Shown: piece by piece, positions 47,026 to 56,167 of the stretch | Numbering within the stretch: the stretch's first letter is position 1 | Layout: each line of letters starts with the position of its first letter | Origin: Blasia pusilla | Lineage: Eukaryota > Marchantiophyta > Marchantiopsida > Blasiales | Direction: 5' to 3' | NCBI GenBank assembly: GCA_050084515.1 | Contig: CM114274.1 | Span: 23,436,001 to 23,500,000 of the forward strand | DNA length: 64,000 nt | The notes under the pieces: model-generated | Database searches by the model: none | Told to the model about the DNA's origin: nothing | What the model saw: the letters and a program-made list of their open reading frames with translations, nothing else | Made by a program: the position numbers and the translations under genes

Positions 47026-48131
47026 GTGAGCCCCATGCCTACCGAGACGGTGGAGGCGATGGTGGGGGGCGAGACCCGAGGAGATCTACGCACCGGGGGA
47101 GATCGGGAGAGACACCCTTGGACTTCTTGGGATGTTTTGAAGGTACACAAGGAGATGATAGCCACAACATCGAGCATGGTTTGCAGCCACGTGGAGGAGA
47201 TCGAGTTTGCGGTTGGCTGCAGGAGAGCGCCCAAGAAAGATGTTGTTGTTCGAGACGGGTTGCACCATAGCAACCACCGATACCGCGCCGGAGAGTCCTA
47301 CCGTAGTCACGATGGAGACTTGGGAGCCGATATGGGCCCTAAGTTGACAAGAGGAGAGCGGCGCCGAATACATCAGTTCCTCGGGAGTTATAGGAGCCGC
47401 TGCGTTTAGCATGGAGGATTTGGGTACGCTGAAGGGACCGGGATCCGCATTGAGTTGTCGAGTGATATGCTGATCTTAAGCGACCCTAAAGGTCGATGAT
47501 ATGTAGAGGGCTCGATTGAGCAGAGCGAGACTTGGTCGGAGCGGGACTAGTGGAGATGTCGCATGGGGAGTATGACGCCTTTGTCATGCCCGCCAAGAAG
47601 GATGTGCATGGCAACCGGGCGGATAGGCGGATGTGTGGGGATTACCGACCTATCAATCGGCAGACGAAGTCCGATAGGTATGCCATGCCCACCCCTGAGG
47701 AGATCTTTGATGCAATTGGTCACGCAAAGGTCTTCACTTCATTGGATTTGCAAGTCGAATACCATCAGCTGCCTATCAGATTGGAGGACAGGCAGAAGAC
47801 GGCATTTTGGGGCATCGATCCTCACGGGAAGGATTGTTTGTACCAGTGGCAGTTCTTACCATTTGGGTTAAAGAACGCCTCGGCTGAGTTTCAGAGGGTC
47901 ATGGATAGGATCTTGGCTGGTCTGGATTTTGCTAGGTGTTATATTGATGACATCGTAGTCTTTAGCGCCACGGTTGAGGAGCATGAGCAACATCTAGAGG
48001 AGGTGTTTCGACGATTGCAATTCCATGGGCTGAAGCTACATCCAGGCAAGTGCAAGTTCTTCTACGACCAGATTGAGTACTTGGGTCATACGATATACCA
48101 GGGGGCCTTGGTGTTCAGCAGGCGAAGGTAG
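47026..48131 (+). pseudogene. Reverse transcriptase of the large element
   Basis: RNA-dependent DNA polymerase of a Ty3/gypsy element. A linker frame (47026-47409) ends with LTRGERRRIHQFLG. After a frame change the polymerase core is open from 47532 to 48131. It shows MCGDYRPINRQT, PTPEEIFDAIGHAKVFTSLD (first catalytic Asp), LPFGLKNASAEFQRVMD and the active site YIDD at 47940-47951, then GLKLHPGKCKFF and IEYLGH. LDLQVEYHQL replaces the usual LDL.SGYHQ, so two normally conserved residues have changed. The frame is lost after GHTIYQG, where the connection to RNase H should continue. Confidence 0.92.
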
Positions 48132-48939
48132 AGGCTATCTCACGCATTCCACGCCCTCTGGATGTGAGCCGTGTTCGGCGCATTCATGGGATTGGCGAAC
48201 TTCTATTGGCAATACGTCAAGGGATTGATTCGATTGCGGCCGCTGACCTTGCTGACTAAGGTGGATCACGAGTGGCAGGGGATGAGCGAAGCGAGCATTT
48301 CGTTGCTCAGGGCGAGTTGCGTCCGCACCCATCTTGAGGAGACCGATCAGGGGGCGTCCTTTCCAATTGCACACAGATTGGAGCATGTTGGGGCTTGGAG
48401 CGGTGCTCACCCAGCATGATGATGAGGGTAGAGAGTTCATGGTGGCTTACGCTAGCCGCTCGAACAATGCTGCAGAGGCGAAGTACAGCTCGTATGAGGG
48501 TGAGTGCTTGGCTACGGTGTGGGCTGTTGCGCATTTCAGGTGTTACTTATTCGGCAACCCCTTTACCATCATCACTGATCATCAACCATTGAAGTGGTTG
48601 ATGGAGTCCGACAAGCTTACAGGGAAGCTTGCTAGATGGGCTCTGTTGTTGCAGGAGTATGATTTTCAGGTGGTACATAGACCTGGGACGCTCAACCAGG
48701 ATGCGGATGGGTTGAGTCGTAACCCATGCCCGAGTCAGCGAGATGCAACTGGAGCTCGATGGCATGGAGAGAGTGATGAGGAGTTGGTGCCAGGATGGCA
48801 TGCGTCAGCCTATTTAGGCATGTTGGCTATGGAGAGCCAGAGTGTGGAGACTTCGATGGCGAGGTCTAGTGGAGAGTCCTTGGATCCCGAGGCCAGTGAG
48901 GACACGACAAGTGGCCGAGTATTCATAATGATGGAGTAG
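48132..48939 (+). pseudogene. RNase H of the large element
   Basis: Degrades the RNA strand of the RNA/DNA hybrid during retrotransposition. The frame 48334-48939 holds QLHTDWSMLGLGAVLTQ (Asp at 48376-48378), YSSYEGECLATVWAVAHFR (Glu), ITDHQPLKWL (Asp) and PGTLNQDADGLSR (Asp), the order typical of gypsy RNase H. The stretch 48132-48333, between RT and this frame, is frameshifted thumb/connection sequence (FGAFMGLANFYWQYVKG). The catalytic acidic residues are all present, but the domain is out of frame with RT. Confidence 0.9.
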
Positions 48940-48959
48940 TCTTAGAGTACCTTCGTATT

Positions 48960-50257
48960 GGCAGCCTTGCGAGCACCATGGATGCTAGAGAGCGGGATCG
49001 GATCCTACAGCGCGCCCGACGGTTCGGTTGGGAGGGGACACATGTTTTGAGGGTTTGGAAGGATGGCAGAGTATGCGCAGTGCCGCATCCTTCGTAGAGA
49101 GCACGACTAGTGCAGCATGTCCACGAGGAGTTCAGTCACTTTGGGGTGAAGCGGACGTATAGCTTGCTCCAGATTCAGTATTGGTGGCGAGGCATGCAGA
49201 CTGACGTTCAACTGTTTGTTGCCAGATGCATGGTGTGTGATCGGATCCGAGCATCGTTCAATGCTCCGACTCCATAGTTGCATCCATTACAGATCATGGG
49301 CTTAGGGTATAGATGGAGTTTGGATTTTGCATAACCTTTTCCCTTGACGAAGCGTCACAGTCGTTATGTGTTGGTGATGGTCGAGCACTTCTCGAAGTGG
49401 ATCAAGTTGGTTGCATTGCCTGACAAAGCGAGTGAGGGAATAGCTTATGCCTTCCTTGACAGAGTGCTGAGTCATTATGGCGCACCGGCTAAGGTGTTGA
49501 CAGACCAGTACCGAAGTTTAGCGGTGAGTTCCAGGCCTTGTGTGATCATGCGATCGACCACCGCCGACGAGCGAGATCATCCGAGGCGGATGGATTAGCG
49601 GAGAGAGTTGTGCGAGACGGTGAAGAGGGGTTTACGCAAGTATGGCTTGCAGAGAGGTCACCTAGGAGATTGGGACCTCCGTTGCCATGGTTGGCGATGG
49701 GATCTGATTCAAGCGAGGCATCCTTAGCGTCTTTTTCACCGTACTTGCTACTTTATGGCGAGAGCCGATTTACTGCGGCCATTCGTCGAGATCTTGGTGA
49801 GGTGTCTTTGAACCTTGATGACCCGGATGTATGGGTGCGAGAATGTTCTCAGAGGGCTGAGTTATTTCGGAGAGTGATGCCCATGGCGTTCGAGAACTTG
49901 ATGATTGCACAACATCGGGATATGTTGAGGTATGCGACTATTCGAGGTGGTGGTTATCGACCAACTATCCGGAGGTTTCATCAGGGAGATTATGTCTACT
50001 TGCAGCAGACGGCACCGACGACGTTGGATGTGACTGCAGGGCGCACTATCCTGAGAGTGCGTGATATTTTGCCATATGGTGTTCTCTTGCAGGAGGGACA
50101 CGATGGTATGGTATGGAAGGACCATGTGCGTAATTGTGCGCCATGTCACCTTCCTAACATTGATGGTACAGTAGATCCGAGCTTAGCAGTAGTTCCTACA
50201 GGCTTGCGTTGTATGTTGTGTGGTTACGCCCGCAGTGCGTACGATGCTAGTCTGTGA
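48960..50257 (+). pseudogene. DDE integrase of the large element
   Basis: Inserts the cDNA into the host genome. An H2C2 zinc finger spans about 49108-49245 (HVHEEFSHFG...CMVCDR). The catalytic core has Asp in WSLDFA (49323-49325), RYVLVMVEHFSKWIKL, Asp in VLTDQ (49503-49505) and Glu in SSEADGLAERVV (49583-49585, in another frame). The C-terminal part (49538-50257) continues to a CMLC that begins the PHD finger. In-frame stops lie at 49095 (TAG), 49275 (TAG) and 49332 (TAA), all where Gln would fit, and a frameshift follows LTDQ. The presence of DDE residues excludes a tyrosine-recombinase element. Confidence 0.9.
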
Positions 50258-50348
50258 TGGGTGTTCGAGAGGATGGCATATGGCATGTTTGACGCCACCT
50301 CTCACTAGGGTTCCTCAGGGACGATGGATGTGTCCCAGATGTACATAG
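50210..50348 (+). pseudogene. PHD finger at the C terminus of pol (frameshifted)
   Basis: PHD fingers are zinc-binding readers of histone H3 tails. The first cysteine pair, CMLC (50210-50221), lies at the end of the integrase frame. After a one-base frame change come [16 protein letters not shown] (50244-50291) and GRWMCPRC (about 50319-50342), then TAG at 50346-50348. The spacing fits C4HC3: C-x2-C, about ten residues, C-x2-C-x4-H-x2-C, about fourteen residues, C-x2-C. LVCDGC..GWH..CL.PPL..VP.G.W.CP.C is a very good PHD match. It occupies the position where chromoviruses carry a chromodomain, so it may have guided integration to certain chromatin. That role is inference. Confidence 0.85.
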
Positions 50349-50514
50349 AGAAGGTAGTTCTACATTCCGACTTGTGTCTGTGACATGGATGACAAGGAGG
50401 CGGCTAACGATGGGGCCACATGAGCACCCGGCCTTCTTGCTCTTAGCGTCTGAGAGATGTATGTCATGGTAGGTAGGGATAGATGGCTATCTGGAGTTAG
50501 AGGGACCTAACCAC

Positions 50515-50529
50515 CAGCTAGGGGGGCGA
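50515..50529 (+). other. Polypurine tract of the large element
   Basis: CAGCTAGGGGGGCGA directly precedes the first alpha segment. It is the likely primer for plus-strand synthesis and nearly the same as in the minus-strand element. It adjoins alpha, not the TGTCAC start of beta that the target duplication marks as the element end. Confidence 0.75.
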
Positions 50530-50656
50530 TTGGAGATATTTTGGTACTTCTTGTCTCGTTGTTTGGATGCCATGAGTTAGCATGGGATCATGCGTGTTTG
50601 TGTCTGTGTTCGGTGACAGCGATGTATGTTGTGTAGCGATGTGTATGAGCACGACA
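50530..50656 (+). repeat. First alpha segment (3' block)
   Basis: Starts TGGAGATATTTTGGTAC, ends GAGCACGACA and is nearly identical to 51174-51300. A 2-bp spacer AC (50657-50658) separates it from TGTCACG, so the joint reads GACA-AC-TGTC. Confidence 0.9.
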
Positions 50657-50658
50657 AC

Positions 50659-51172
50659 TGTCACGTCTTTTAGGATACATCGGTTGGATTTAATAGAGCG
50701 CCTTCATGAGTAGTGGAGGACACGTCCAGTAGGTCAAGGGTGATCTGCTAAGGCCCTTGGAAACCTGAGATAGCAGGTTTCCCCTTCGTTTCGGCTCATT
50801 TGGAGCCATATTGAGGAACTTACTATTTTAGGTAAGTACCATTTTGAGTATATGATCAACTGACTATTTTTGGTAAGTGTCCCTTGACCTCCTACATCAT
50901 GTCAAGAGCCAAGGAGGTGACTTGGGAGAATAGGTTATCATGGAGAGAGCTTGGGAGAGGGGAGGGGTATACCTCAAGGAGAGAGAGCTTGAGAGCTCAT
51001 TCTCTCTTTGTTGAACCTCTTGGCATGAGGCGGCGGAGCTATGGTACCTTGCCTTGTGAGTGTAACCCAAGCCTCTCATTAGGAGAGTGGGTTTGGTTTG
51101 ACATGAGAGAGAGTGCACACCTTTGAGAGCTATGGTGTGAGATGATGGAGAGAGAGATTGGATCTTGCTTTC
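50659..51172 (+). repeat. Beta segment of the 3' block
   Basis: Near-identical to the 5' repeat at 41015-41525, differing by a few substitutions (for example ATAGATCGGTGGG versus ATACATCGGTTGG). Ends GATCTTGCTTTC and passes directly into the second alpha. Confidence 0.92.
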
Positions 51173-51300
51173 ATTGGAGATATTTTGGTACTTCTTGTCT
51201 CGTTGTTTGGATGCCATGAGTTAGCATGGGATCACGCGTGTTTGTGTGTGTGTTCGGTGACAGCAATGTATGTTGTGTAGCGATGTGTATGCGCACGACA
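51173..51300 (+). repeat. Second alpha segment (element 3' end)
   Basis: Repeats the first alpha (TTGGAGATATTTTGG ... GCGCACGACA) and is followed by the target duplication TAGC at 51301-51304. It is the true right end of the inserted element. Confidence 0.9.
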
Positions 51301-51304
51301 TAGC
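51301..51304. repeat. Target-site duplication TAGC, right copy
   Basis: Partner of 41011-41014, described there. Confidence 0.85.
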
Positions 51305-51521
51305 AATCAAGCAAATGCAATGTGTATGTTCTGAATTGGATCCGTACACAAGAATAGGGAATCGGGCTCACATTGAGTGCAAAATTGTCTCCTAAACTTC
51401 GCAGAGGCTTTACACTACTGCGCCATTTAATGAATTCCGTACAATCTTTTGAACCAATTTCATTGCTCCACTCACTATCATCTGCCCTAAATTTTCATGA
51501 GTAGGCTTAAGAGTTTCGGAG

Positions 51522-52028
51522 CTAGAGTACAATCCTTTGAAGAGGATTCCTCTTCCTCCATTGTCTAAGATTTGGCGTCAATTTGACATAAGTGGACTCG
51601 AGCGAAGTTGACAATGCCATATTCTCCTTATTATTAGGTATGCTAAGTTTTCTAGTTATCCCTTGCCCACGCTTGTAAAAGCTTCTCATTGCCAAAGCTG
51701 GTGATATGTACACGACCGTGAAACCTCTGGATGTGGTCTATGATGTTGTAGATATCTTGCTCACAGAAAAAGCAGTGTCTTGCCAAATTCGAGATAATTG
51801 AGGAATGGATGGAGCCTGAATCTTGGGAGTTCTGACCCTATCCGATGCCTCTCCAACTTTGGTGGATATCATGTTTTCAAACACTCCCTTGTGACGAGTG
51901 TGCAAAGTGAGTAGCTTTACAAAAAAAGGGTTTTCTCCTGTGAAGTAGTAACTTTCACTTCCCAAGTCACCTTTGTCAATCACAACATTGCCATTATTTA
52001 CTTGAATCGGTCCAACCATCCTCAACAC
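51522..52028 (-). pseudogene. Unrecognised gene-like fragment right of the gypsy insertion
   Basis: Two minus-strand frames (52028-51738 and 51713-51522) plus an alternative frame between them (EQDIYNIIDHIQRFHGRV on the minus strand) look protein-like. One example is SESYYFTGENPFFVKLLTL. They seem to be one coding sequence broken by a frameshift or by an unrecognised splice. I cannot name the family. The position between a retrotransposon and a Helitron-like end at 52597 suggests a captured or decaying gene piece. Confidence 0.35.
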
Positions 52029-52178
52029 TCAGTCTAAAATCCACCAAGTTAATTTAACTCCAGCAGCAGGTAGGTGCCAAAGAAATAAAAAACGTTACCA
52101 ATTGTAAAAGTGCCAAAAATGATTTTTCCACTTAATCCTCGTGTTGTCCTCCGATGAGGTACGTGTATGACTCATGAA

Positions 52179-52203
52179 CATCATCCTCATCCTCATCCTC
52201 CTC
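52179..52203 (+). repeat. (TCATCC)n short repeat
   Basis: Four TCATCC-type units, encoding acidic residues (Asp/Glu) on the minus strand. It may be part of the same gene-like fragment or simple sequence. Confidence 0.6.
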
Positions 52204-52566
52204 AGACCGTTGTGCTAGAGTTGAAAGCTTCTCTAGCAGTTGATCACCATATTGATGGATGTCGGAAGGGAGATAGGAATCATGCATTCCAACGACAGAC
52301 AAGCTTTCACATAAGAGACAAGAAGATGTTTGACTAACCTCTCACCTTGTTTCTCTCTGATATTTTATGAGTTGTAACAGCGGAACTGTTCAAACACATT
52401 CACCATCCTAGAACTATACCTCCAACCTACCTAGCTCGGCTCCGTCTACGGAACAATAGAAAATGTGTGTTACGTCGTAACAGCGGTGTTCCGACAGAAT
52501 ACGGCCATGCAGAATTATCAATGATATTCTATTTCCGAGTGGGGTCTTTTGCAAGTTAAGTTATGA

Positions 52567-52597
52567 CCCGGTGCATCGCAAGGGCATTCTTACTAGT
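52567..52597 (+). mobile_element. Possible Helitron-like 3' terminus
   Basis: CCCGGTGC (52567-52574) and GCAAGGG (52578-52584) form an imperfect stem, followed by CTAGT at 52593-52597. The layout resembles plant Helitron ends, but the hairpin has mismatches, so support is weaker than at 31491 and 17045. AT-rich sequence begins directly to the right. Confidence 0.4.
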
Positions 52598-55500
52598 AGT
52601 AAATCAAATATCAAACTGATCAACCACACATGAATGTAGATTAGTTGATGAGTATAAGAGGGTATCTGATAATGTTATGAAATTGAGAAAAAGATGCTAG
52701 AAATTCTCAACATAATTAGGAAATAGAAAAAACTTTGATTATATCTTAAATTTAACTAACTTGTATTAAACCATATGGAATACACGAAAATACTCACATT
52801 CAAGAATTTCTCAAAAATATGCTTCCAAAAATTAAATTACCTCTAAAAAATTGGAAGAAATTCTAAGTGATAATATTCCCACGAATTAGTTTGAAAATCT
52901 TAAGATTGCACAAACTAATTTCCAATTTCTTAATAAAAATATGATATGAAATAATTTTTAATATTTTTAATGAAAAATAGTGCCCCTAGATATTCTACAT
53001 TGCTTGATCCTTCACACTGATAATAATATATAGATTGCAGAAAAAACTCCTTTTGTTTAAAGTTTACATGAGTTTCAAAACTCTTACATCTACAGAAAGG
53101 CTTTAAGTATACAAAATACTAGGAATCACTAAGATATAAATTCTTGGAGAGAGGATGATCCACAAGAAAATATCAACCCAAAATTTGGGCTTTTTAGATT
53201 AAAAAATGACTTTAAATAATTATTATTGTATAAAAGTATTATAATTGAAAGTATCCAGAAAATTCCAATGAGAAGAGATCTAAGAGTTGAATATTTGAAT
53301 TTGAGCAAGATTTATCATTATCCAAAGTTTTAAGTCTGTTTTTTTAAAAGAAAGCCCAAAAATTAAATCAAAGTTTCAATCTAATAGGATTATGGTTGAT
53401 ACCCCTTATTCAATTCTTTGTACCTCCTTAGTAGTGTTTGCACCCTAATGATGCCTTACATACTAGGGTTACTACTTGTAGTCCTTATCGCACTTTTTTA
53501 CTTACGAGCTTTGGAAACTAGTGCACTTTGGTAATCCCCCATCTTATGGTCAACCTCGAGTGCTAATGTTATCGTACCTAGTATTGTGAAATCTTGGACA
53601 AAAAATTTGAGATTTTTGTCTTGTAAAATTAACCCCTATATTTCAACATGTATGATGTCTAGAAGACTTAATTCTAAAGTTAAATCTTCTAGACACCATA
53701 CATGGGATACAATATCATACATCCTCTCAATTAATATACCCCTCCTCTCTCCCTTCACTCCATTCCACCCACTTAAGAGAATCAATTTGACCTAGCATTG
53801 TCCTATACCTATATCACGACCTTGCTTTAATAAGAAGACATATTTGCATTTCTCAGAAAGAAGTATGCATTACATGAATCGCGAAAATAAACTAAAAGGC
53901 CTTTGTCATTCTAATTTCTTTTCTTTCTTTCTGCCCTATAAAGTTCTCTCATCTTATTCTTATTTTCTCTCCTTCTCATGTGGCATTAAGATATTATAAT
54001 GTTGCACTATAAAAAAGAATCCAAAACTTGCTAAAGATTTGGAAACTATTGCATCATATAGTAACATACAAGGATGAATGAAACCAGAGTATACATGATA
54101 TCCATGAAAGGTTCAAAGATATGCATCTATGGCCATGTGTTCTTCAAGATTTTGGTCATCAAATTAATTTTGTATTTGTTTTTTCACCTCCATATTTTCT
54201 TTGGTGTATAAATCAGAAATCACCAAGATAATACAAATGTAAACAAGTGAGAAGGGAAATATTTATAGAATAAACTAGGCATGCTCCCTACCAAAACACA
54301 CAATCTACTATAATTCTTAAGGTTTTGCAAGTAGGCATAAGGACTAATGTTCATATGGAGAAGATTAAGGGTTTTACATAAGAAATGATGACACATAACT
54401 AGGAAAAACAATTTCTCCATAAAATACCAATCATTAAAGGAAAACTCAAAACTTGGCCAAACAGTTCCCCAACTTATGTTAAGTACTTTCACAGTGATTT
54501 CCTAATGACAATGACATTGTATTGAGCTCTCCATTATCATCTTTAGGTAAGATTAATTGCAATAAATTATTTTCCATGTTATAAGCAACTCGTATGAATA
54601 AAAATACCGTAGAGATGATGTAAACTAAGCAAGAGATGGAGATGATGGTTTGAATTGTATTTGTATGGTCAATGATAAGGATGGTAACTTGAGAAAAAGA
54701 AAAAAATTGGCAAAAGGAGAAGATTTTGGTAAGGACATGGAGCTTGATCATTGCTCCAATTAAATTTGTAGTTTATAGTCGGCGGAGTGAAAAGTTATTA
54801 AGTATATTAAAAAAAACCTCCTTTCTACCCAAATTTTGGATAAAGTGGTTGATGATAGCCACGCTACATTCTTATTATTCTCTTACATTCTATTTTTTAT
54901 AGACTTTCACCCACTACCACTTTGCTCCTTTGAAATATGATAATAACAGTGCTCGAAAGTCAATTGTAGGGTTGGAGAAAATGTTGCGAGTATTTCTAAA
55001 ATCAAGGATTGGCTAAAGCTATAAATAACCCTACTATCCTAATTCATTAGTTCATACCTAGAAAAATAGAAAGAAAATATATTTGTAGGTTTGACATTTG
55101 TTGAAAAGGAATATATGGAAACACGTCTCGTGCAAGAATAGAAAATTTAAAGAAGAATGGATAAAAGAAAGTTAAAATAAGTTGAGATTTTTTTTTAGGG
55201 ATAAATGGGGACATAAGATAAGTAGCCCAAATTCCTTTCATGGTGCTATGAATGATCATGCCATGAAGATTGGCCTAGGTTATAAAGTATTATCAACTTT
55301 CTTACATATGTTAATTCTGAGAAATATTCACAAGAATTTATAAGAAAAAAATATCATGAGAGTAAAATTCAACCCTTGTTTTCTTTGTGGAAGTGGAGTT
55401 GATATAATTGAGTGAGTAAGGAGTGCTCTATGAATAATTGGAGTAAGTTCTAGAGATTCAAGTTATCCCCAAGAGTACGAAGAAAAAAGATCCATTGATA

Positions 55501-55600
55501 GGAAGGCGATGAAAAATAGATTAAAAAGAAACAAATTGAAGCAAACCATAAAAAAACGTAGACATCATTTTCAAAACTTTACACTATTTTGACATATGCC
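52598..55600. other. AT-rich intergenic sequence
   Basis: No gene recognised. Short Phe/Leu/Ile-rich frames on the minus strand (54220-54751) reflect AT-rich composition. Confidence 0.4.
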
Positions 55601-56147
55601 CATTGGAAGATAGTGCAAAATCCCTAAATTTCATGCTTCATCATGCTGGGTTGAGAGGGTATCTCGATGTATGCTTTTGCAAGTTGGAAAATATAATAAG
55701 TTGTTCTCGATCGAAGTTGGTGAAGAAGGATGGATGTCTTAAAGACAAAAACTATCCAACAATAGATCTTATTCATAATAGAGTCAATTTTTTTCTATTT
55801 TCTACCCACCCACAAGTATATCCACTCACAAGAAATAATACTCCCAAAGCCCCTGTCCCTAAACCACTAAACGACATCTCCATTGTCAGCACCCAGAATT
55901 GTGTATGTTGTGATGGATGCCATGCCTCCTCCATCAATGGATCCTTTTCCATGGGAAGAAAGCGAAAAGAAAACACCCCGTCCATATACGAAGCGTGGAT
56001 GAATTCATATCATCAAGGAAAGGTGTTCGTTCGGAAGAAAGGGAGTCGCGTGGACAGCACCAGAATCCCTCGAGTGACTTCATGCTCATTGAGCCCCGCA
56101 CTACTTTGCATAATCTTTTCCGTGGAAGGACTTTGAGCCGGAGGACA

Positions 56148-56167
56148 ACGACGACGACGACGACGAC
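56148..56167 (+). repeat. (ACG)n microsatellite
   Basis: Six to seven ACG units. It accounts for the arginine run in an overlapping minus-strand frame that I do not consider a gene. Confidence 0.85.

Larger units (their letters stand above)
41015..51300 (+). mobile_element. Ty3/gypsy element encoding a DNMT3-like methyltransferase and a PHD finger
   Basis: A 10.3-kb retrotransposon flanked by TAGC. Order: beta (41015 to about 41525), leader, gag with zinc knuckles, protease-like segment, C5 cytosine methyltransferase, RT, RNase H, H2C2 zinc finger, DDE integrase, PHD finger, polypurine tract, alpha-beta-alpha. RT-RH-IN order places it in Ty3/gypsy. In the family these products make virus-like particles, copy RNA to DNA and integrate it. 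The methyltransferase is an addition. All frames are broken by stops or frameshifts, so this copy is dead. Beta at 41015 and 50659 is highly similar, so the insertion is fairly recent compared with the minus-strand relative. Confidence 0.92.

Noticed and set aside
41015-51300. Classification as a DIRS/PAT/Ngaro tyrosine-recombinase element because of split repeats
   Set aside because: The pol region has an H2C2 finger and DDE integrase residues, and four insertions in the family show 4-bp target duplications. I saw no tyrosine-recombinase motif.
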